Positions 44,617 through 57,244 of a stretch of 64,000 nucleotides of DNA are shown piece after piece (positions within the stretch are counted from its first letter, which is position 1; each line of letters starts with the position of its first letter). The notes beneath the pieces were generated by a model. It was not told the origin of the DNA. It ran no database searches and saw nothing but the letters and a program-made list of their open reading frames with translations. Source of the stretch: Golubevia sp. BC0850 (lineage: Eukaryota; Basidiomycota; Exobasidiomycetes; Golubeviales; Golubeviaceae); contig JAAVVG010000043.1 of NCBI GenBank assembly GCA_012976225.1, positions 1 to 64,000 of the forward strand. The letters run 5' to 3'. A program made the position numbers and the translations under genes.

Positions 44617-45234
44617 TTACACAAGATCTGTCTTTCCCATCCTCTCCGTCGAAAACCATGCAAACCGATCACCCAGCTCCATGACTTTCTTCTGATCTTC
44701 GCCTTTCTCAACATCGACTTTCATGAATTCATCATTGGGGGAAGGGAGAGATCTCTTGCAGGGTTGAGGGATAATCCTCTCCTTTTGAAGCGTCGCCGAC
44801 TGCAGAGGAGAGAAGCGGAAACAGTAATTCGATTTCAAATGGGTCGACATGCATAGAATTGAAAAGAACAAATGAGTCGATGTGCTCTTTTCACCTGTCT
44901 CGCCTATCGCCAAAATTCTCAGCTTGACCTTTCCATTTTTGACCCTCTCATTCTCTTTCAACACTTGTCTTGCCTCCTTCCAAAGATTGAGATGACGGAG
45001 GGTGGTCGCCTCTTCGAAGTTAGCATCGATTGGTATGGAAGGTAGAGCTATCTCCTTCAAGCTAGGGAAAACATCGGTTGAGATGAAAGTCGAGATGTGC
45101 CTCTCTTCCTCGAAGTCATCATCGCCCTGGGGCTCAGATTCTCGGAACCAGTAGCATCTCTCTCTATTGTGTTTCGAATTCATCATCCATCCTGATCTCG
45201 ATCCACAGGGCTGTGGTGTTGACTCTAAGAACAT
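44617..45234 (-). CDS. Hypothetical protein, doubtful
   Basis: Not recognised. A minus-strand frame of up to 205 aa starting at 45234, 66 bp beyond the asa1 stop and on the same strand. The first part (DVFPSLKEIALPSIPIDANF, then ATTLRHLNLWKEARQVLKEN and KVKLRILAIGETG) looks protein-like. A GTGAAA donor after GETG and a ctctgcag acceptor near 44800 would splice it to one of two downstream frames, both short. It could be a small gene, a downstream asa1 exon in an alternative transcript, or chance. The 3' end overlaps the rai1 3' flank in convergent orientation. Confidence 0.3.
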   Translation of the reverse strand: MFLESTPQPCGSRSGWMMNSKHNRERCYWFRESEPQGDDDFEEERHISTFISTDVFPSLKEIALPSIPIDANFEEATTLRHLNLWKEARQVLKENERVKNGKVKLRILAIGETGEKSTSTHLFFSILCMSTHLKSNYCFRFSPLQSATLQKERIIPQPCKRSLPSPNDEFMKVDVEKGEDQKKVMELGDRFAWFSTERMGKTDLV

Positions 45235-45300
45235 GCAACATTCAGCATTCCCTTGTTAGCAGTGGTGGACAGATGAGAAGCAAAGTAGACCGCAAAAATC

Positions 45301-47904
45301 TCAAAAATCCAATTGCCAAATCGATATTCTACCATCTTTCGACCCGACCGCTAGAAAGTTCGATGCCTCTGACGAGTCTATCCTTGACTCTTCACAACTC
45401 TCCTCCGAACTTTCATTTGACACATCTTCTTGCCCTTCGCCTTCGCTTTCACTTTCACTTTCTCCCTCGTTGGCAAATTTCCTTCTCGCCGACCTATCAT
45501 CCTGATTTCCCTCTGGCTCAGCATTATTGAATTGTAATCCTTTCATTCCCAATTCTAAACTCCCATCTGCGTTCGTTTCTCTCTTCTTTTCTTCATTAAC
45601 TTCGGATTTTTGGATCCTATTTTGTCCTCTACTCTCATTCAGAAAACACACTGCTTGAATGCCATCTCTGTGATACTTCAGCGTTCCTAGCGATTTCAGA
45701 AGACTCGATTTAGAAGTCAAAGAGTGTAGTCTCACACTTTTGAGATCGCATTGGGTCGACGAGAAAGTGAGTGACAAGTTGAGAAAGAAGAGAGAGAAAT
45801 GCAGAGTCAGCACTTCAGTCGAGAGAAAGAGGGACAAAGCTGCTGAACGCAACTGTCTGGTCTTCACGGCTTTCTTTTCCCCCTTGATAGTCAGAATTCA
45901 AATATGAAGTACTCACCTTCCATCCCAACCTCCGATAGCGCAGACCTTCCCATTTTCCGAGATCGAGGTGCTAGATCTTCCAGCATGATTGCTCTTCAAA
46001 ACTTGAGCTCGAAGAGTTGAAGAGACATCTTCTTCTTTTCGATCCTCGGTGGAGGTCGAATTTACTTCTGACTTTGAGATAGAGGAAATCTCATCGAACA
46101 GTCGATACTTCACAATCCTTTCGTCTGCACCAACTGAAACTGCGGTGTTGTTGCATAGATCGAAGCTCAAAGACATGACTGTTGGAGAAGTAGAGAGGGT
46201 TGGTGAGAAAATGTCAGCGTCTTGAGATGTACAAGGACAAACAACGCTTCACTTTAGGAGATCCATGATTCAGCTGACTGTGCTTCAAGAGAGAGAAGGA
46301 ACAAAGGAAGCAAGAATCAGGAAGGGGCAAAGTCAAACTCACCAGGTTCTTTGTGTTCTCTACCGGTCCAAATTCTTTCCCACTTCCCTTCCTTCCCTTG
46401 CAAGATCTCTCTCGGATCAAATTTCTCTGAAAATGAAAGGAGAGAAACACTTCCATCTTCATACCCAGCTACCAGATGTAGCCTTCTACTTCGATCTCCT
46501 TTGCTTCCATTCGATTTGGTTCGGAAAAGTTTCATAGACATGACGATTCCGGTCTTCACTTCTCCCTTTCCCTGTGCTTCTTCTTCAGCAGCAGCCTTTG
46601 CTCGACTACTTCCAATCGTTTCTTCTTCTTCTTCTTCTCCAGCCTCTTCCACTGTGGCTTTTCTAGCACCGCTTGAACTTGACGAACCAGGTTTTGATGT
46701 GTAACTGAAGGGAGGTTTCTTCGGAGTGAGTGATCTTCCGATCGCCTCGTGAACTCTTCGACCAGATGGGAGATGATAGACGTCAATCTGTTCGAGGTGG
46801 AGAACAAAGGCGAGAGTCGGATTGCACGAAACATGGATCCAGAGAGAGATTGGTAATTTATTAGGATAGTGACAACACATTCTTGGAGTTTAGGATCTCG
46901 AAAGGTTGCATAAGAGTCGCATCAGAAGAGAAGAACTCACGAATTCAGCAGCCAAGGTGTTCGGCACAGCAATCAATAGTTCATCTCCCTCTTCTCCTTT
47001 TGTCTCTGTTCCTGGACTTTTAAGGGTATTGGTGTACCCAGATCCATGAAATTGAGGTAGCAAAATGGCGCTGAACCGACAGAAGTTCAATGAGTTAACC
47101 TTGAGCGAAAAGGTCTTAGTCGGTATTGGAAGAGATTGAAGTAGAGAAGACGGTAGAGGGGAGGGTGGGAGAGAGACGATTTGGGCATTGGAAGTATTTG
47201 ATGAGGTGGAACTTGCAAAATTCGAAGCTGGGTTCGAGGTAGAGTCAGCTGAAGCTGAAGAGGTTGAGGTTGGGTTTGCTAAGTCCCAGACGTGAAGATC
47301 GTTATCTCTTCCATGACTGAATGGAGAAGGAATGCAGAGTATGTTTTTGCACATAGATGGATGAGATGCACCGCAGAGTCGAAAAGGAGGGATGAAAGAG
47401 AGACGAGAGGCAGAGAGAGACACGGGTTCAACCAGCAAGCAGAGGAATCGCTGGCTTTAGTGAGTCAACAACGGACTGAAATCAGATAGAAGTCTCTATC
47501 CTGGTCTAGGAAGATAACAGCAAAGGGACGCAAAGGAAACGCTCGTCATTGCAAGCAAGAACTCACGTTAAAATCCAACCATTTTCCAGAATCTCTACTC
47601 CCAAGACTGGACTATCTTCATCTTTTCTTCTTTCACCTTTCCCATCACTTTCCAAACTTTTTCCATGAGCTTTCCAAAATGCTACGGGTCGATAGTCGTT
47701 CAAGGAAGTGATTGAGATTCTTCCGGCTGAATCTGATGAGATGACGAACTTCTCCTTCCGCCTCCTGGAGCGTTGATGAGACCGAGAATTGAAAGGAGAA
47801 TGAGTAGCGAAATCTATAGAAGTTATCGAAGAAGGAGAATGATGTCGTAGAATCCATAAAGGAGTTGGAATCCCTTTGCCTTTGCCTTTTCCTTGAGAGA
47901 TCAT
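45301..47904 (-). CDS. asa1: ASTRA-associated WD40 protein Asa1
   Basis: Five exons, complement(join(45301..45736,45917..46178,46343..46787,46941..47316,47567..47904)), 618 aa, phases close. WD40 beta-propeller protein related to yeast Asa1 and human GNB1L, a subunit or partner of the TTT/ASTRA complex that stabilises PIKK kinases (inferred from family). Visible repeats: PLWILRHHSPSSITSIDF, FVISSDSAGRISITSL with VAFWKAH, the diagnostic THGRDNDLHVWDL, LVAGYEDGSVSLLSF, SVGADERIVKY, CAIGGWDGSVRLHSL and the final FLAVGSKDGRISIWQLDF. Low-complexity Ser/Glu inserts between blades enlarge it beyond the yeast protein. The next gene on the right (RasGAP) diverges from it. Confidence 0.85.
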
Positions 47905-48870
47905 CTTTAAAGGATCGGACGTAGAGGAGAAGTCCTACTTCTGGCTCCCTGGAGCAGCCCTCTGAGAGAAGAATAGATTAGATTACTCTGCTGACTTGCT
48001 AAAGCCTGCGAATAAGAGGTAGAAAGAGAGTAGGTTGGAATGGGAGAGGGAGTAAAGTCTACTTCTCTCTCTTCTCTCTGCGGAGAGATCAGTAGTTTAC
48101 GCTAATTAACCCATCCCCTCCCACACACCATCACTACAAATTCTATTCCAATATCTTCTTACTTCCATCTTCAACTTCAGCGTTTCAACTCGTCAAAGAT
48201 TAACCTCTTCAGAAGGTCGCCTTAAGTAGACCCGCCTTTTCAACCTTTGTTGCTTTTGCAAGGTGAGTTAGAAAGATAACAAAAGGCAGTTAGGAGAAGT
48301 GTAGAGTATGGTATGGAATGGAATCGGATGAGCTTGATGAAAGACATAGAAAAACAGAAGAGATACAGGCTACGTACTCAAGATTAGCAGCCAGAAGAGA
48401 AGAGAGAGAGGGAAAGGGGATGGATGGCTTCGGTCAAAGGGATTCAAGATCAAAGAAAGGGATGAGATGGCCAACTCGATTGGATTGTCAATGGCAACTC
48501 GCTGCTAGACTATGGTTATGATGCTATAGATCTCAATTCAAAGCATTTCTTTCCAGGTCAAGAAGAGAGTTGGAAAGACTGAAGACGTACTGATGGGCAC
48601 CCATAACCTTTCGATAAGGTTTCTTGGGTTAGAACTCCCCGACTTGCCCATCTCTCTTCTACCTACCTTCTTTTCTTTTTGATGATCTACCATTTGAATC
48701 TTTTCAATCACTCAGGTTAAGCTCGGGGCTTATTGACTCATTGTCACGTTCAATCCCTACAACTGCTGATCTCCCCTCTTCCCCTCCCTCCGACATCTCA
48801 TCCTTTCATCCCCTAATACCAATCTCCCAGCCCTCCTTTTTCTCTCTTCCTCCTCATCTTCTCACCTCTC
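47905..48870. promoter_or_regulatory. Divergent asa1 / RasGAP upstream region with probable 5'UTR intron
   Basis: A strong GTGAGT donor at 48263 (after TTTTGCAAG) and a CTCAG acceptor ending at 48715 suggest a roughly 450-nt 5'UTR intron of the RasGAP gene. The exon downstream of it leads to the ATG at 48871. An in-frame ATG at 48741 belongs to another frame and was not used. Confidence 0.5.
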
Positions 48871-51787
48871 ATGACTTCCATAGAGAACCCCTCAATAGGA
48901 GGCAACCGTCGAGCAGCAGCAGCAGCTATGATAGCTGCTAACAATTCATCCTCTTCTGCTATCGCTTCCTCCTCCAACAATCCCAATTCAAATCAAGGTG
49001 GTGGCGGTGGAAATAGAAATACAAATCGTTACTCAGTGACTGCTCTTTACTCATTAGCGGCCGAGAATGATTTGGAAGTAGAAGACGATTTAGCTAGAGC
49101 TCAGAAAAGGTTAAGAGAATTGAAAGGGAGGATTAGTACTCAGAGCAAGAAGAATTTCGTTTTGGAAAGGGATGTTAGGTACTTGGATAGTAGGATTGCG
49201 CTTTTGATTCAGAATAGGATGGCTTTGGATGAGGTGAGTGAGAGAGAAGGGTAAGGGAGGAGGGAGGGAGTGATAGAGGAGAGATGGGAGAAGAGAAGAA
49301 GAATAGAGAGATGGATCGACCTTAAGAGTGGGTGGAGGAAAGCTTAGATGATTGGGGTCCTAACTCGATCGACTTGATAGAGGGATGAATGGGAGGCGTG
49401 CGAATGGAAACGTCGAGAGATCCAGAGCTTGCAGATGCTCGCGGAACCTGGACATAGATAGGAATCAAAGTCAATGCAACTTGAATCTAATATCTCCTTT
49501 TGATTTTTCACCTCAGCAATCGGAAGTAGCCTCAACTCTTGAAGATCAAGATCAAACTCTCTCGACAGCTTTAGATGATCGTAAGATGCAACAATACGGT
49601 AATCTCTTCTTCCTCTTACAATCAGAACCAAGACATACAGCTCAACTTTGTAGGCTGGTTAGTTTGGCTGAGATCGATACGTTGCTTCAAACTGTCATGT
49701 TCACTCTTTACGGAAATCAGTATGAGAGTAGAGAAGAGCATTTGTTGTTGACTATGTTTCAGGTGAGTGTCTGAAAGTGTGGAATTGACGGAAGGAGAAT
49801 GAAAAAGAGGAACCGGAGAAAAGAAAAGAGAGGTTCGACTGAATTTATTTTTCCATTTGGTCTCAACAGTCTGTTCTGTCGGCTCAATTCGAAACAGCTA
49901 CAGAATTTGGATCTCTACTTCGAGCAAACACTCCAGTCTCACGAATGATGACAACTTACACTCGAAGAGGACCTGGACAATCTTTCCTCAAAGACGTTCT
50001 AGCAGAGAGGATTAACTCTTTAATCGAACACAAAGAACTCAATCTGGAAGTCAACCCTCTCAAAGTCTACGAACAAATGATTACTCAAATCGAAGAAGAT
50101 TCAGGTTCACTTCCAGCCAACCTGCCAAAGGGAGTTCCACCTGAGGTAGCTCAAGAGAATGCAGATGTTCAAGCTATCATTGCTCCTAGACTGACTATGT
50201 TGATGGAAATCGCTAACTCCTTCCTCAATACGATCATCAACGCTATTGATGAAGTTCCTTATGGAATTCGTTGGATTTGTAAACAGATTCGATCATTAAC
50301 CAAGAGAAAATACCCAGATGCTACGGATTTCGCTATTTGTTCTCTTATTGGAGGGTTCTTCTTTTTAAGATTTATCAATCCTGCTATTGTTACTCCTCAA
50401 GCTTATATGTTGGTTGATGGTTTACCTGCAAAACATCCTAGAAGAACTTTGACTCTTATCGCTAAGATGTTACAGAATCTAGCTAATAAGCCAAGTTACT
50501 CGAAGGAGCAGTACATGATGAGCTTGAATCCTTTCGTCGAGAACAATAAGACTAGGATCAATGCCTTCTTGAATGCTCTTTGTGATGTCGGAGATTTCTA
50601 TGACACTTTGGAGGTGAGTGGCAGAGAGAGAGAAGGGAATGTATGCGCTACGTCAGAGATCCTTTCTGACCTCATTGCGACCCCCTCTCTTTTGTTCCTT
50701 TTCCCCTCAGATGGATCAATACATGGCCCTTTCGAAGAAAGATCTCGCAATCTCAATCACACTCAACGAACTCTACAACACTCACTCTCTAGTAGCACAA
50801 CATCTAGATGTCCTCTCCCCAAACGACAAGCAACATCTCAGAATTCTCATCGACGAACTAGGACCTTCTCCAGGACAGGTCCCAAGAAAAGAGAATCGTA
50901 CAGTCGAATTACCTTTATTCTCTCGATGGGAGACTCCAATCCAAGATCTAACAACAGCCTTCATGTCCGAGAACAATGTCACTCAGAACGACATCTTATA
51001 CATGGAGACCAAATCGATCTTCGTTCAGCTAATCCGTTCAATTCCTCAACTCCAAAACAAAAGACCTCTCAATTTACCTCAGATCGCAGAGAGAGCTGCT
51101 ACTACTAAAGATTCGACTCTAGTAAGGAAAGGAATCAAGGTCAAGGAGATGTTAAGAGAACTAGAAGAGTTCAAGGTAGTCGATAGGAGGGATGGCTACA
51201 ATTTGATGACCGAAGAAGTTCAAACTGAGCTTGCTCATCTTGGAAATATGAGAGAAAAGGTCATCGAAGAGATGAAATCTTTGGAATCCGTTTACAAGAC
51301 TATCGGTGAACACAACAATTATATGAGAAGTCAGCTGGATACTTACAAGAATTATCTACAGAATGTTAGAATGACTAGTGGAAGTGGAAAGGATTCGGGA
51401 GGAAAGAACTCTGGTAGCGGAGGAGTTGGAGTAGTTTCTTTCAATGGAAAGGAGAAGTCTAAGACTTTTAAGAACCAAGTTCTAGGTCCAGTCAGATTTA
51501 CTCATGCCCAGATGGAGAAAGATGGGATTATCGTTGAATCTAACGTTCCGGAAAATAGGAGAACTAACATCTTCTTTAACATCACTTCTCCAAGTCCTGG
51601 AACCTTCATTATCGCTCTTCATTACAAAGGAAGAGAAAAAGCTATTCTTGAAATGGATCTCAAATTAGATGACCTTTTGGAGAAACAAAAAGATGAAGTA
51701 CATCTCTTGGACTTAGAATATGTTCAATTGAATGTTAGCAAGATTTTAGGATTGCTTAACAAGACTTTTGCTAAACGTAAGACTTAA
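48871..51787 (+). CDS. gap1: Ras GTPase-activating protein, Gap1/Sar1 (IQGAP-related) type
   Basis: Exons join(48871..49233,49517..49762,49870..50613,50711..51787), 809 aa. Stimulates GTP hydrolysis on Ras and so damps Ras-cAMP or mating/morphology signalling, as S. pombe Gap1. Order: Ala/Ser/Asn-rich head, a coiled coil ([16 protein letters not shown]), then the RasGAP domain about 190-450 with the arginine-finger loop region ([20 protein letters not shown]) and the [12 protein letters not shown] motif. The RasGAP_C domain follows, from about 540, with [20 protein letters not shown]. No calponin-homology or IQ repeats are present, so it is the short fungal form rather than a true IQGAP. A Gly/Ser loop near 720 is an insert. 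Confidence 0.88.
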
Positions 51788-52602
51788 TCAGCAGCTCTCG
51801 ACTGCCATCAGAAACCTTCATTTGAACTCGAAATCTTAACCCAAAACCTCAAAACGACACAAGTACAAGACTTAGATTCTGGAAATCTCAACCTTCGACT
51901 TCTCTCCTTCTCAATTTCCTCGCCCTCTTCTCCCCTTCTCTTCAACTTCCGATTGGATCTACCCTCTCCAATCTCAATACCCAACACGTTTTCGGCCTCA
52001 ACTCTTCTCTTCGTTCCTTTGTATTGACTCGTTTGCTTCCTATCTTCCCTCTTGTCTCTCTCCTTCCTCCTCTCTTGAACTTTTCCTTCTCTTCAAAGTC
52101 GACTTCAATCCTTATCTTACTCGGCTTCTTTCACCATTTCTTTCCAATGATATCCCTTCCCCCTTATTTCCGTCATCCCATCCGACCAAGTATATTTCTA
52201 AAATCTCTCCTCTTTCGATGTGTCATTTACTTCTATTCCCCATTCTTCTTCTTTTTCACCTTCCGTTTCCTGTTCAAATCTATTACTGCTCTCTCAGCCT
52301 CCTTTCGTTTGTGTTTGGTTGCTGTTTTCTATCTTACTCTCCCGCCTTCCTTCTCCAGAATTCGGGTGACAGGATACGCTCTTCTCTTTTGTTCTCTTAT
52401 CACTCTTTTGTTATGTTCACTCTTTTCGTTTCTGTCAAAATCTCAATTCACGTATTGTGGTTTCAGACTCAAGTTTGATCAGACGATACACTGCAAGGTA
52501 GACAATGTGAAGAGGAACGTCACCTGATCACCATCCACATTTGCTTTTGAAATCATTAAGGAAGAACTGAATTGCTGTTAGAACAGACAGTAAACCCAAT
52601 CT
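51788..52602. other. Convergent 3' region, T/C-rich
   Basis: Lies between the 3' ends of the RasGAP (+) and M16 protease (-) genes. Long pyrimidine-rich frames on + (for example 52024-52527) are compositional. No gene, RNA or repeat is supported. Confidence 0.45.
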
Positions 52603-55600
52603 TCATAGTTTCCCCTTTCCTTCTTCTTCACTCTCACTCTCACTCTCACTTCCACTTCCACTTCCACTTCCACTCTCACTTCCGGACCCATCCTCCATTT
52701 CACTATCCTCAGCTCCCAAATCCAACTCTTTCTTTTCCATCTCATATCCTTCCTTCTCCAGGGCTTTTTGAATCTCCTCGACTCTTGAAGGAGTTGAGAC
52801 GATAGCACAAACCGAGCTCGAAGAATCGAAGAGAGGTAAAATGTAAGTTTTGAGAACTCTTTTAACTTCTGAAAGATCGACTCTCTGTGTTTTCGAAAGA
52901 GAAGAAGAGAGAAAGAAGAGTGGGAAAGAAGTCTGATTAGCAGATTGGTCAAGAAATCGACCGATTTCCCACCATCTACTCACACTAGTCTCTTCCAATA
53001 ACTTTCTTCCCCTACCCTTCCCAACTTTCTTAACAACTTCATCAACGAAACTTTCACCAGCAGCACTTCCAACAGTACCCTCTGAATCAGCGATAGAATA
53101 ATGCAAACTAGATTTAGCAGATTCGATAGTAGTTTCATCAACTTCCATTTCACCTCTACACAATTTCTCGATCACCTTTTTGGCTTCCAAGAAAGCTTTT
53201 GAACTATCTGGAGATCTGTAAAGAGAGAAATGAATATGAGAAGATTCAACGTCTGATCTAATCGAAGCTCCATACGCTAAACCTGAACCTCTGATGAATC
53301 TCCAAAGAATAGATTCCATAGCGTTTAACCAAGCGATGCACACGACTAGCGCTGCGTTATCTGGATGAGTGTAGGAATCTAGACCCTTGGCTGTGAAGAC
53401 GGCGTAAGATGATTCAATGGTTGGAAGAGGAGTGATGACACCCTGATTTGAAAAAGGCAGAAGACGGGTCAAAATTTGGAGACACCCTCTTTTGCTCAAA
53501 CAGAGAGCATGAACTTACCTTCTTTTTGGGGTTCTTTCCAAGAGCACTGAGCACATCTCTTCCCCAAGTAACGTCAAGAGTCTCCTTGTATCCATCTTTC
53601 TTCCAGTTCAAAGTCTCGATAGCCTTCTCCCATTCGCCTCTTGGCTTCTCCAGTCCAAGAATGTCTCCAGCAACAGCTACTCTCATGTTTTGAGGGTTGA
53701 AAATTAACTTTCTGATCTCTTCAAAGTCGGAGACCACCTTCTCAGGATTCTTCTCCAAAGCTTCCACGAGGAGAGGAGTGCTTTCTACCAAAGACAGGAG
53801 GGAGTTGGCGAGATTGGTCGAAACAGAAGGATCCAAGCTGAGCTGCTTAGCGAGAGACCATGAGATCTGTTGAGAGAAGCGAAAAAAAGACGGGTCAGTA
53901 CTTGAAGGGCTTGCATCAGTAGACGTCCATCTACTCACAGTTCTTCCGTCTCTCTTCTGTTCCGGCAAAGATTGAGCCAACTTAGCAGCTCCAATTCTCA
54001 ATCTTTCGACGTCAAACTTAGTTCCCCAAACGATATCTCTCAACCATTCAATAGCTTTTCCATAGCTTTGTTTCTCAACTTTGACTTCTACGGCCAACAT
54101 TTCTGAGAAACCACTTCCAACTCCAAGACCGGTTTCGTAAGAGAGAATGTCTTCATCTAGACCTTTGACTACTTGCTCATAGGTGAGGGTTTCGTTCGAT
54201 CCATCCAGTTTAGTCAGTGGAAGAGAGAAAATTGAAGCTAAGTAGAGATTGAGGAAAGGAAGAAGATGAGAAGGTAAAGCTGAAGTTCCGAAGATCAGAC
54301 AGATTGAGATGAAGGAAGAGTTGACGTCTGTAGGAGAGGGATTCGGTTGATGGAGTGGTCGGAGACAAGAGGAAGGTCAGAGGAGAGACAAGGTGCGCTA
54401 GTCTAGCTGCAGGGGAAGGGAAGGCAAAACGGGAGTCCTACTCACGATCGTATTGAACAAAGAAAGGTAATCTTTCACCATCTTGATCGATATGACTTTG
54501 GACTTTCAAATCCAAATCATTAGGATTAGAAACCAATTTCTCTTTCTTCTCATTTTTCTCAACAGGTAAATTTCTACCGGTACCAACTTCAATCCAATTA
54601 ATACTTTCAACCTTTGGAATTTCAAATCCTTTCAACATTTCTTCAGGAATGTCTTTATCATTTTCAACTTTAGCCTTTTCCAAAACTTCCTCTAATTGTT
54701 TCAAACCTGTTTCACCCAATTCTTCCTTACGTTTCATAACCAATTCTTTAGAATCTTTTTTTAGTTTATCAGCTAATTTTGAAGAAGGTCTACCGATGAC
54801 TACAACTCTATTGTTTTCAACATAGTAATTTTTGAGAAGTTCTAACCACTGAGTTTCAGTCCAAGAATTTAATTGATCATATCTTTTCATATCATCTAAA
54901 CTATCAATGAGATCTTTTCCACTTTTCTCACCATAAAGGAAATCAGTAATCAAAACATCAGCAAAAGAATCTGCAGGTTTAGTTTCTAGTTGATTGAGTA
55001 ATTTCATTTTCTCTCTTTTCAAAATCATTTTCATTCTTTCCATATCAATCCCTTCTTTTTCAACCACGTTCTTCAGAGTAGAAATTAAATCGAAATCCAA
55101 CGAATCTAAATTTTCAAAAGGAACGTTTGAAAAGTAAGCATTGAGAGTAGTCTTCCCCACAGAATCTTGACTAGAAAAGAAAACATCAGTACAAACCGGC
55201 TCCTTGATTTCAACAAACTGTCTCATTAAGACCGAAACCGGAGAATCAGTTAAATAAGTGTTTAAAACGTCTAAAGCTTCAAGAGTTAAATGATCTTTGA
55301 TATCAGGACCTAAATAAGTTATCTCGACTTCACCAATAGACTCATCTTTTTCTGGGAAATCTATGAAAGCTCTTCTTCTTTTAGAGTCCGGACCCTCAGG
55401 TCTAACGGGCTCTGGATCTGGTTTATCAACTCCTGGAATTTCAATTTCTGAACCTTGAAGGACTGGTGGAATAGAAGTTGTAGTTTCAACAAAAGGTCTC
55501 TTCCAACCTCTAGGACCATTTTCACCGAAGGCCTTTTTCTTTTCAACCAGGTTCTTTTCAGTAGATTCCAGTGAATCTAGTAGATTGTTTCTATCAAGAG

Positions 55601-56994
55601 ATCCACAAACCACCAAAGCAGCATTATGAGGACTATAAAATTTCCCATGATAGTCTTGAATTTCCTCAATAGACAGAACTCTTAAAGCAGACATTAACCC
55701 ACCAGTTTCAGATCTATAAGCAGATTTACTATCATAAATCATTCTTTGTTTTTTCAATTCCATTAAATCTCCGGATGAGTTTTCTCTACCTTGCATTTCA
55801 GAGTAGACTACTCCTGCATCTTCTCCTTGACCATTGATATGATAAACTTCAGTTGTGAAACCAGCTGGGGTTAGAGTTGGAAAGAAAACGTGGTCTAGAT
55901 AGACTGGTAACATTCGAAGGAAACCATCGGAACCAGCTGTTGTTAAGGTGTATGCTGTATGATCATTGGCTGTCCAGGCATTGGTTCCTTGAGCGAAAGC
56001 TCGATTGGCTAGGGAATCCAAAACTCCTTTGAAAGGGTACTTTTCGGATCCTAGGAAGATGAGGTGTTCGAGCTGAGTGAGGAGGAAGTTAGAGAGGAGA
56101 GAGAGAGGATGAGATGGGAATGGATCAGACAAGTTGCTTTTAAGAACAAGTAACTCACAGTATGCGGAACCTAAGCAACAGGAGAGAAGGGAGTCGGAAA
56201 GAAGGAAGAAGAGAGAGTCAGAGAGAGGTCAGGTCAGTATCGACTCAGTGTGCCTTGAGCTCCTCCTAGCACTTCAGACTTACTCCACTATCAGCGAAGA
56301 TCTCAGTGGCCAACGTGATGTAACTGTTAACCAATGGACCTGGAGAGTGGGAGAAGGCAGGTGAGAGATGAGACAGAAGCCAGTTGGTCAGAACAGGAAG
56401 AGATGATCACAAGAACCTTGCAGGTCACAGCATCTCCTTCTGAAAGCTACGTCTTCTTCTCCCTTCTTCTTCGATTGAGCCATGACTCTCAAGCCCTGTC
56501 TAATTCACTCCCCTTATGCACTCACTCTGGAAATCGGCCCAAACGAGAGTGAGACCAGTGACTCTACTCTTCCATTTCTCTACAGCCATTCCAGGAGCGT
56601 AGTCCATTGTGATTCTCTTTACCAAATCGAAGTTCCCATGAGAAGAAGGAGCTCCTTGAATGTTTTCAGTTGCCATGATTGAAGATGGGAAGTAGGTGGA
56701 AGTTGTCAATCTTCTACAAGAAGGAGAAGGAGGTTGATTCCAATTGGAGAAAGTAGAAGAGGATAAATAGAAAGCTAGAGAGAAAGCTAAGAAAGTTGAA
56801 GATTTGGTCGGAATTGAGGAAAATGTTCTAATTCTTGAAGGAGTGGAAGTGGAAGTGGAAGAGAGATGACGAGGAAAGAGAGATACAGATCGAGATTGAG
56901 AGAAGAGGTTGGTTCGATTCTTGATGGAACTGTAAAGAGTGGAACTGAAATTGAAATTGGCTGAATTGAATAAAGGTTGATTCAATCGGTTCAT
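52603..56994 (-). CDS. M16C zinc metalloprotease (Sdd3/YOL098C type) with putative mitochondrial presequence
   Basis: Eight exons, complement(join(52603..52884,52984..53442,53519..53866,53939..54327,54446..56072,56160..56171,56284..56339,56526..56994)), 1213 aa. The active-site HxxEH is intact as HTLEH, split across the 12-nt exon 56160-56171 and the next exon; further family landmarks are NSYITLATEIFADSGVPHT, ANDHTAYTLTTAGSDGFLRM and VVYSEMQGRENSSG. The C-terminal half has the second M16 lobe, then an acidic Ser/Glu tail. The first 106 residues (MNRLNQPLFNSANFNFSSTL..., Arg/Ser-rich, few acids, then a hydrophobic stretch) look like a mitochondrial targeting sequence. An internal ATG at 56676 (MATENIQG) would give the 1107-aa cytosolic form expected from yeast YOL098C. 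Both starts are plausible. Confidence 0.87.
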
Positions 56995-57244
56995 TCAACC
57001 TGAAATCCTCAACCTTGGAAGATAGAAAGCTAACTGCTGGTTGGTGGAAAGAGAGAGAGGCCGTGGGTCGATTGCTTTCTCTCTTCTCTCCCACGATTCT
57101 TCCCTCTCTTCTCTTCTTGGTTTGATTCAACTTAACTTCAGAGTTCATTTCAGTTCAGCTTCAAGATCAAGCAGTTCAAGATCAGATTCAGATTCAGATT
57201 CAGATCAAACTTGACTGAATTACTACCACTACTCCTCCCAAGCC
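56995..57244. promoter_or_regulatory. Bidirectional promoter, M16 protease / AVT transporter
   Basis: 250 bp between divergent start codons. A short cagatt tandem (near 57186-57208) precedes the transporter ATG. No further motif recognised. Confidence 0.5.

Noticed and set aside
52024-52527. 167-aa hydrophobic frame after the RasGAP gene
   Set aside because: T/C-rich composition alone yields Phe/Leu/Ser strings; no conserved motif or splice-linked exon, and it lies in a convergent 3' region.
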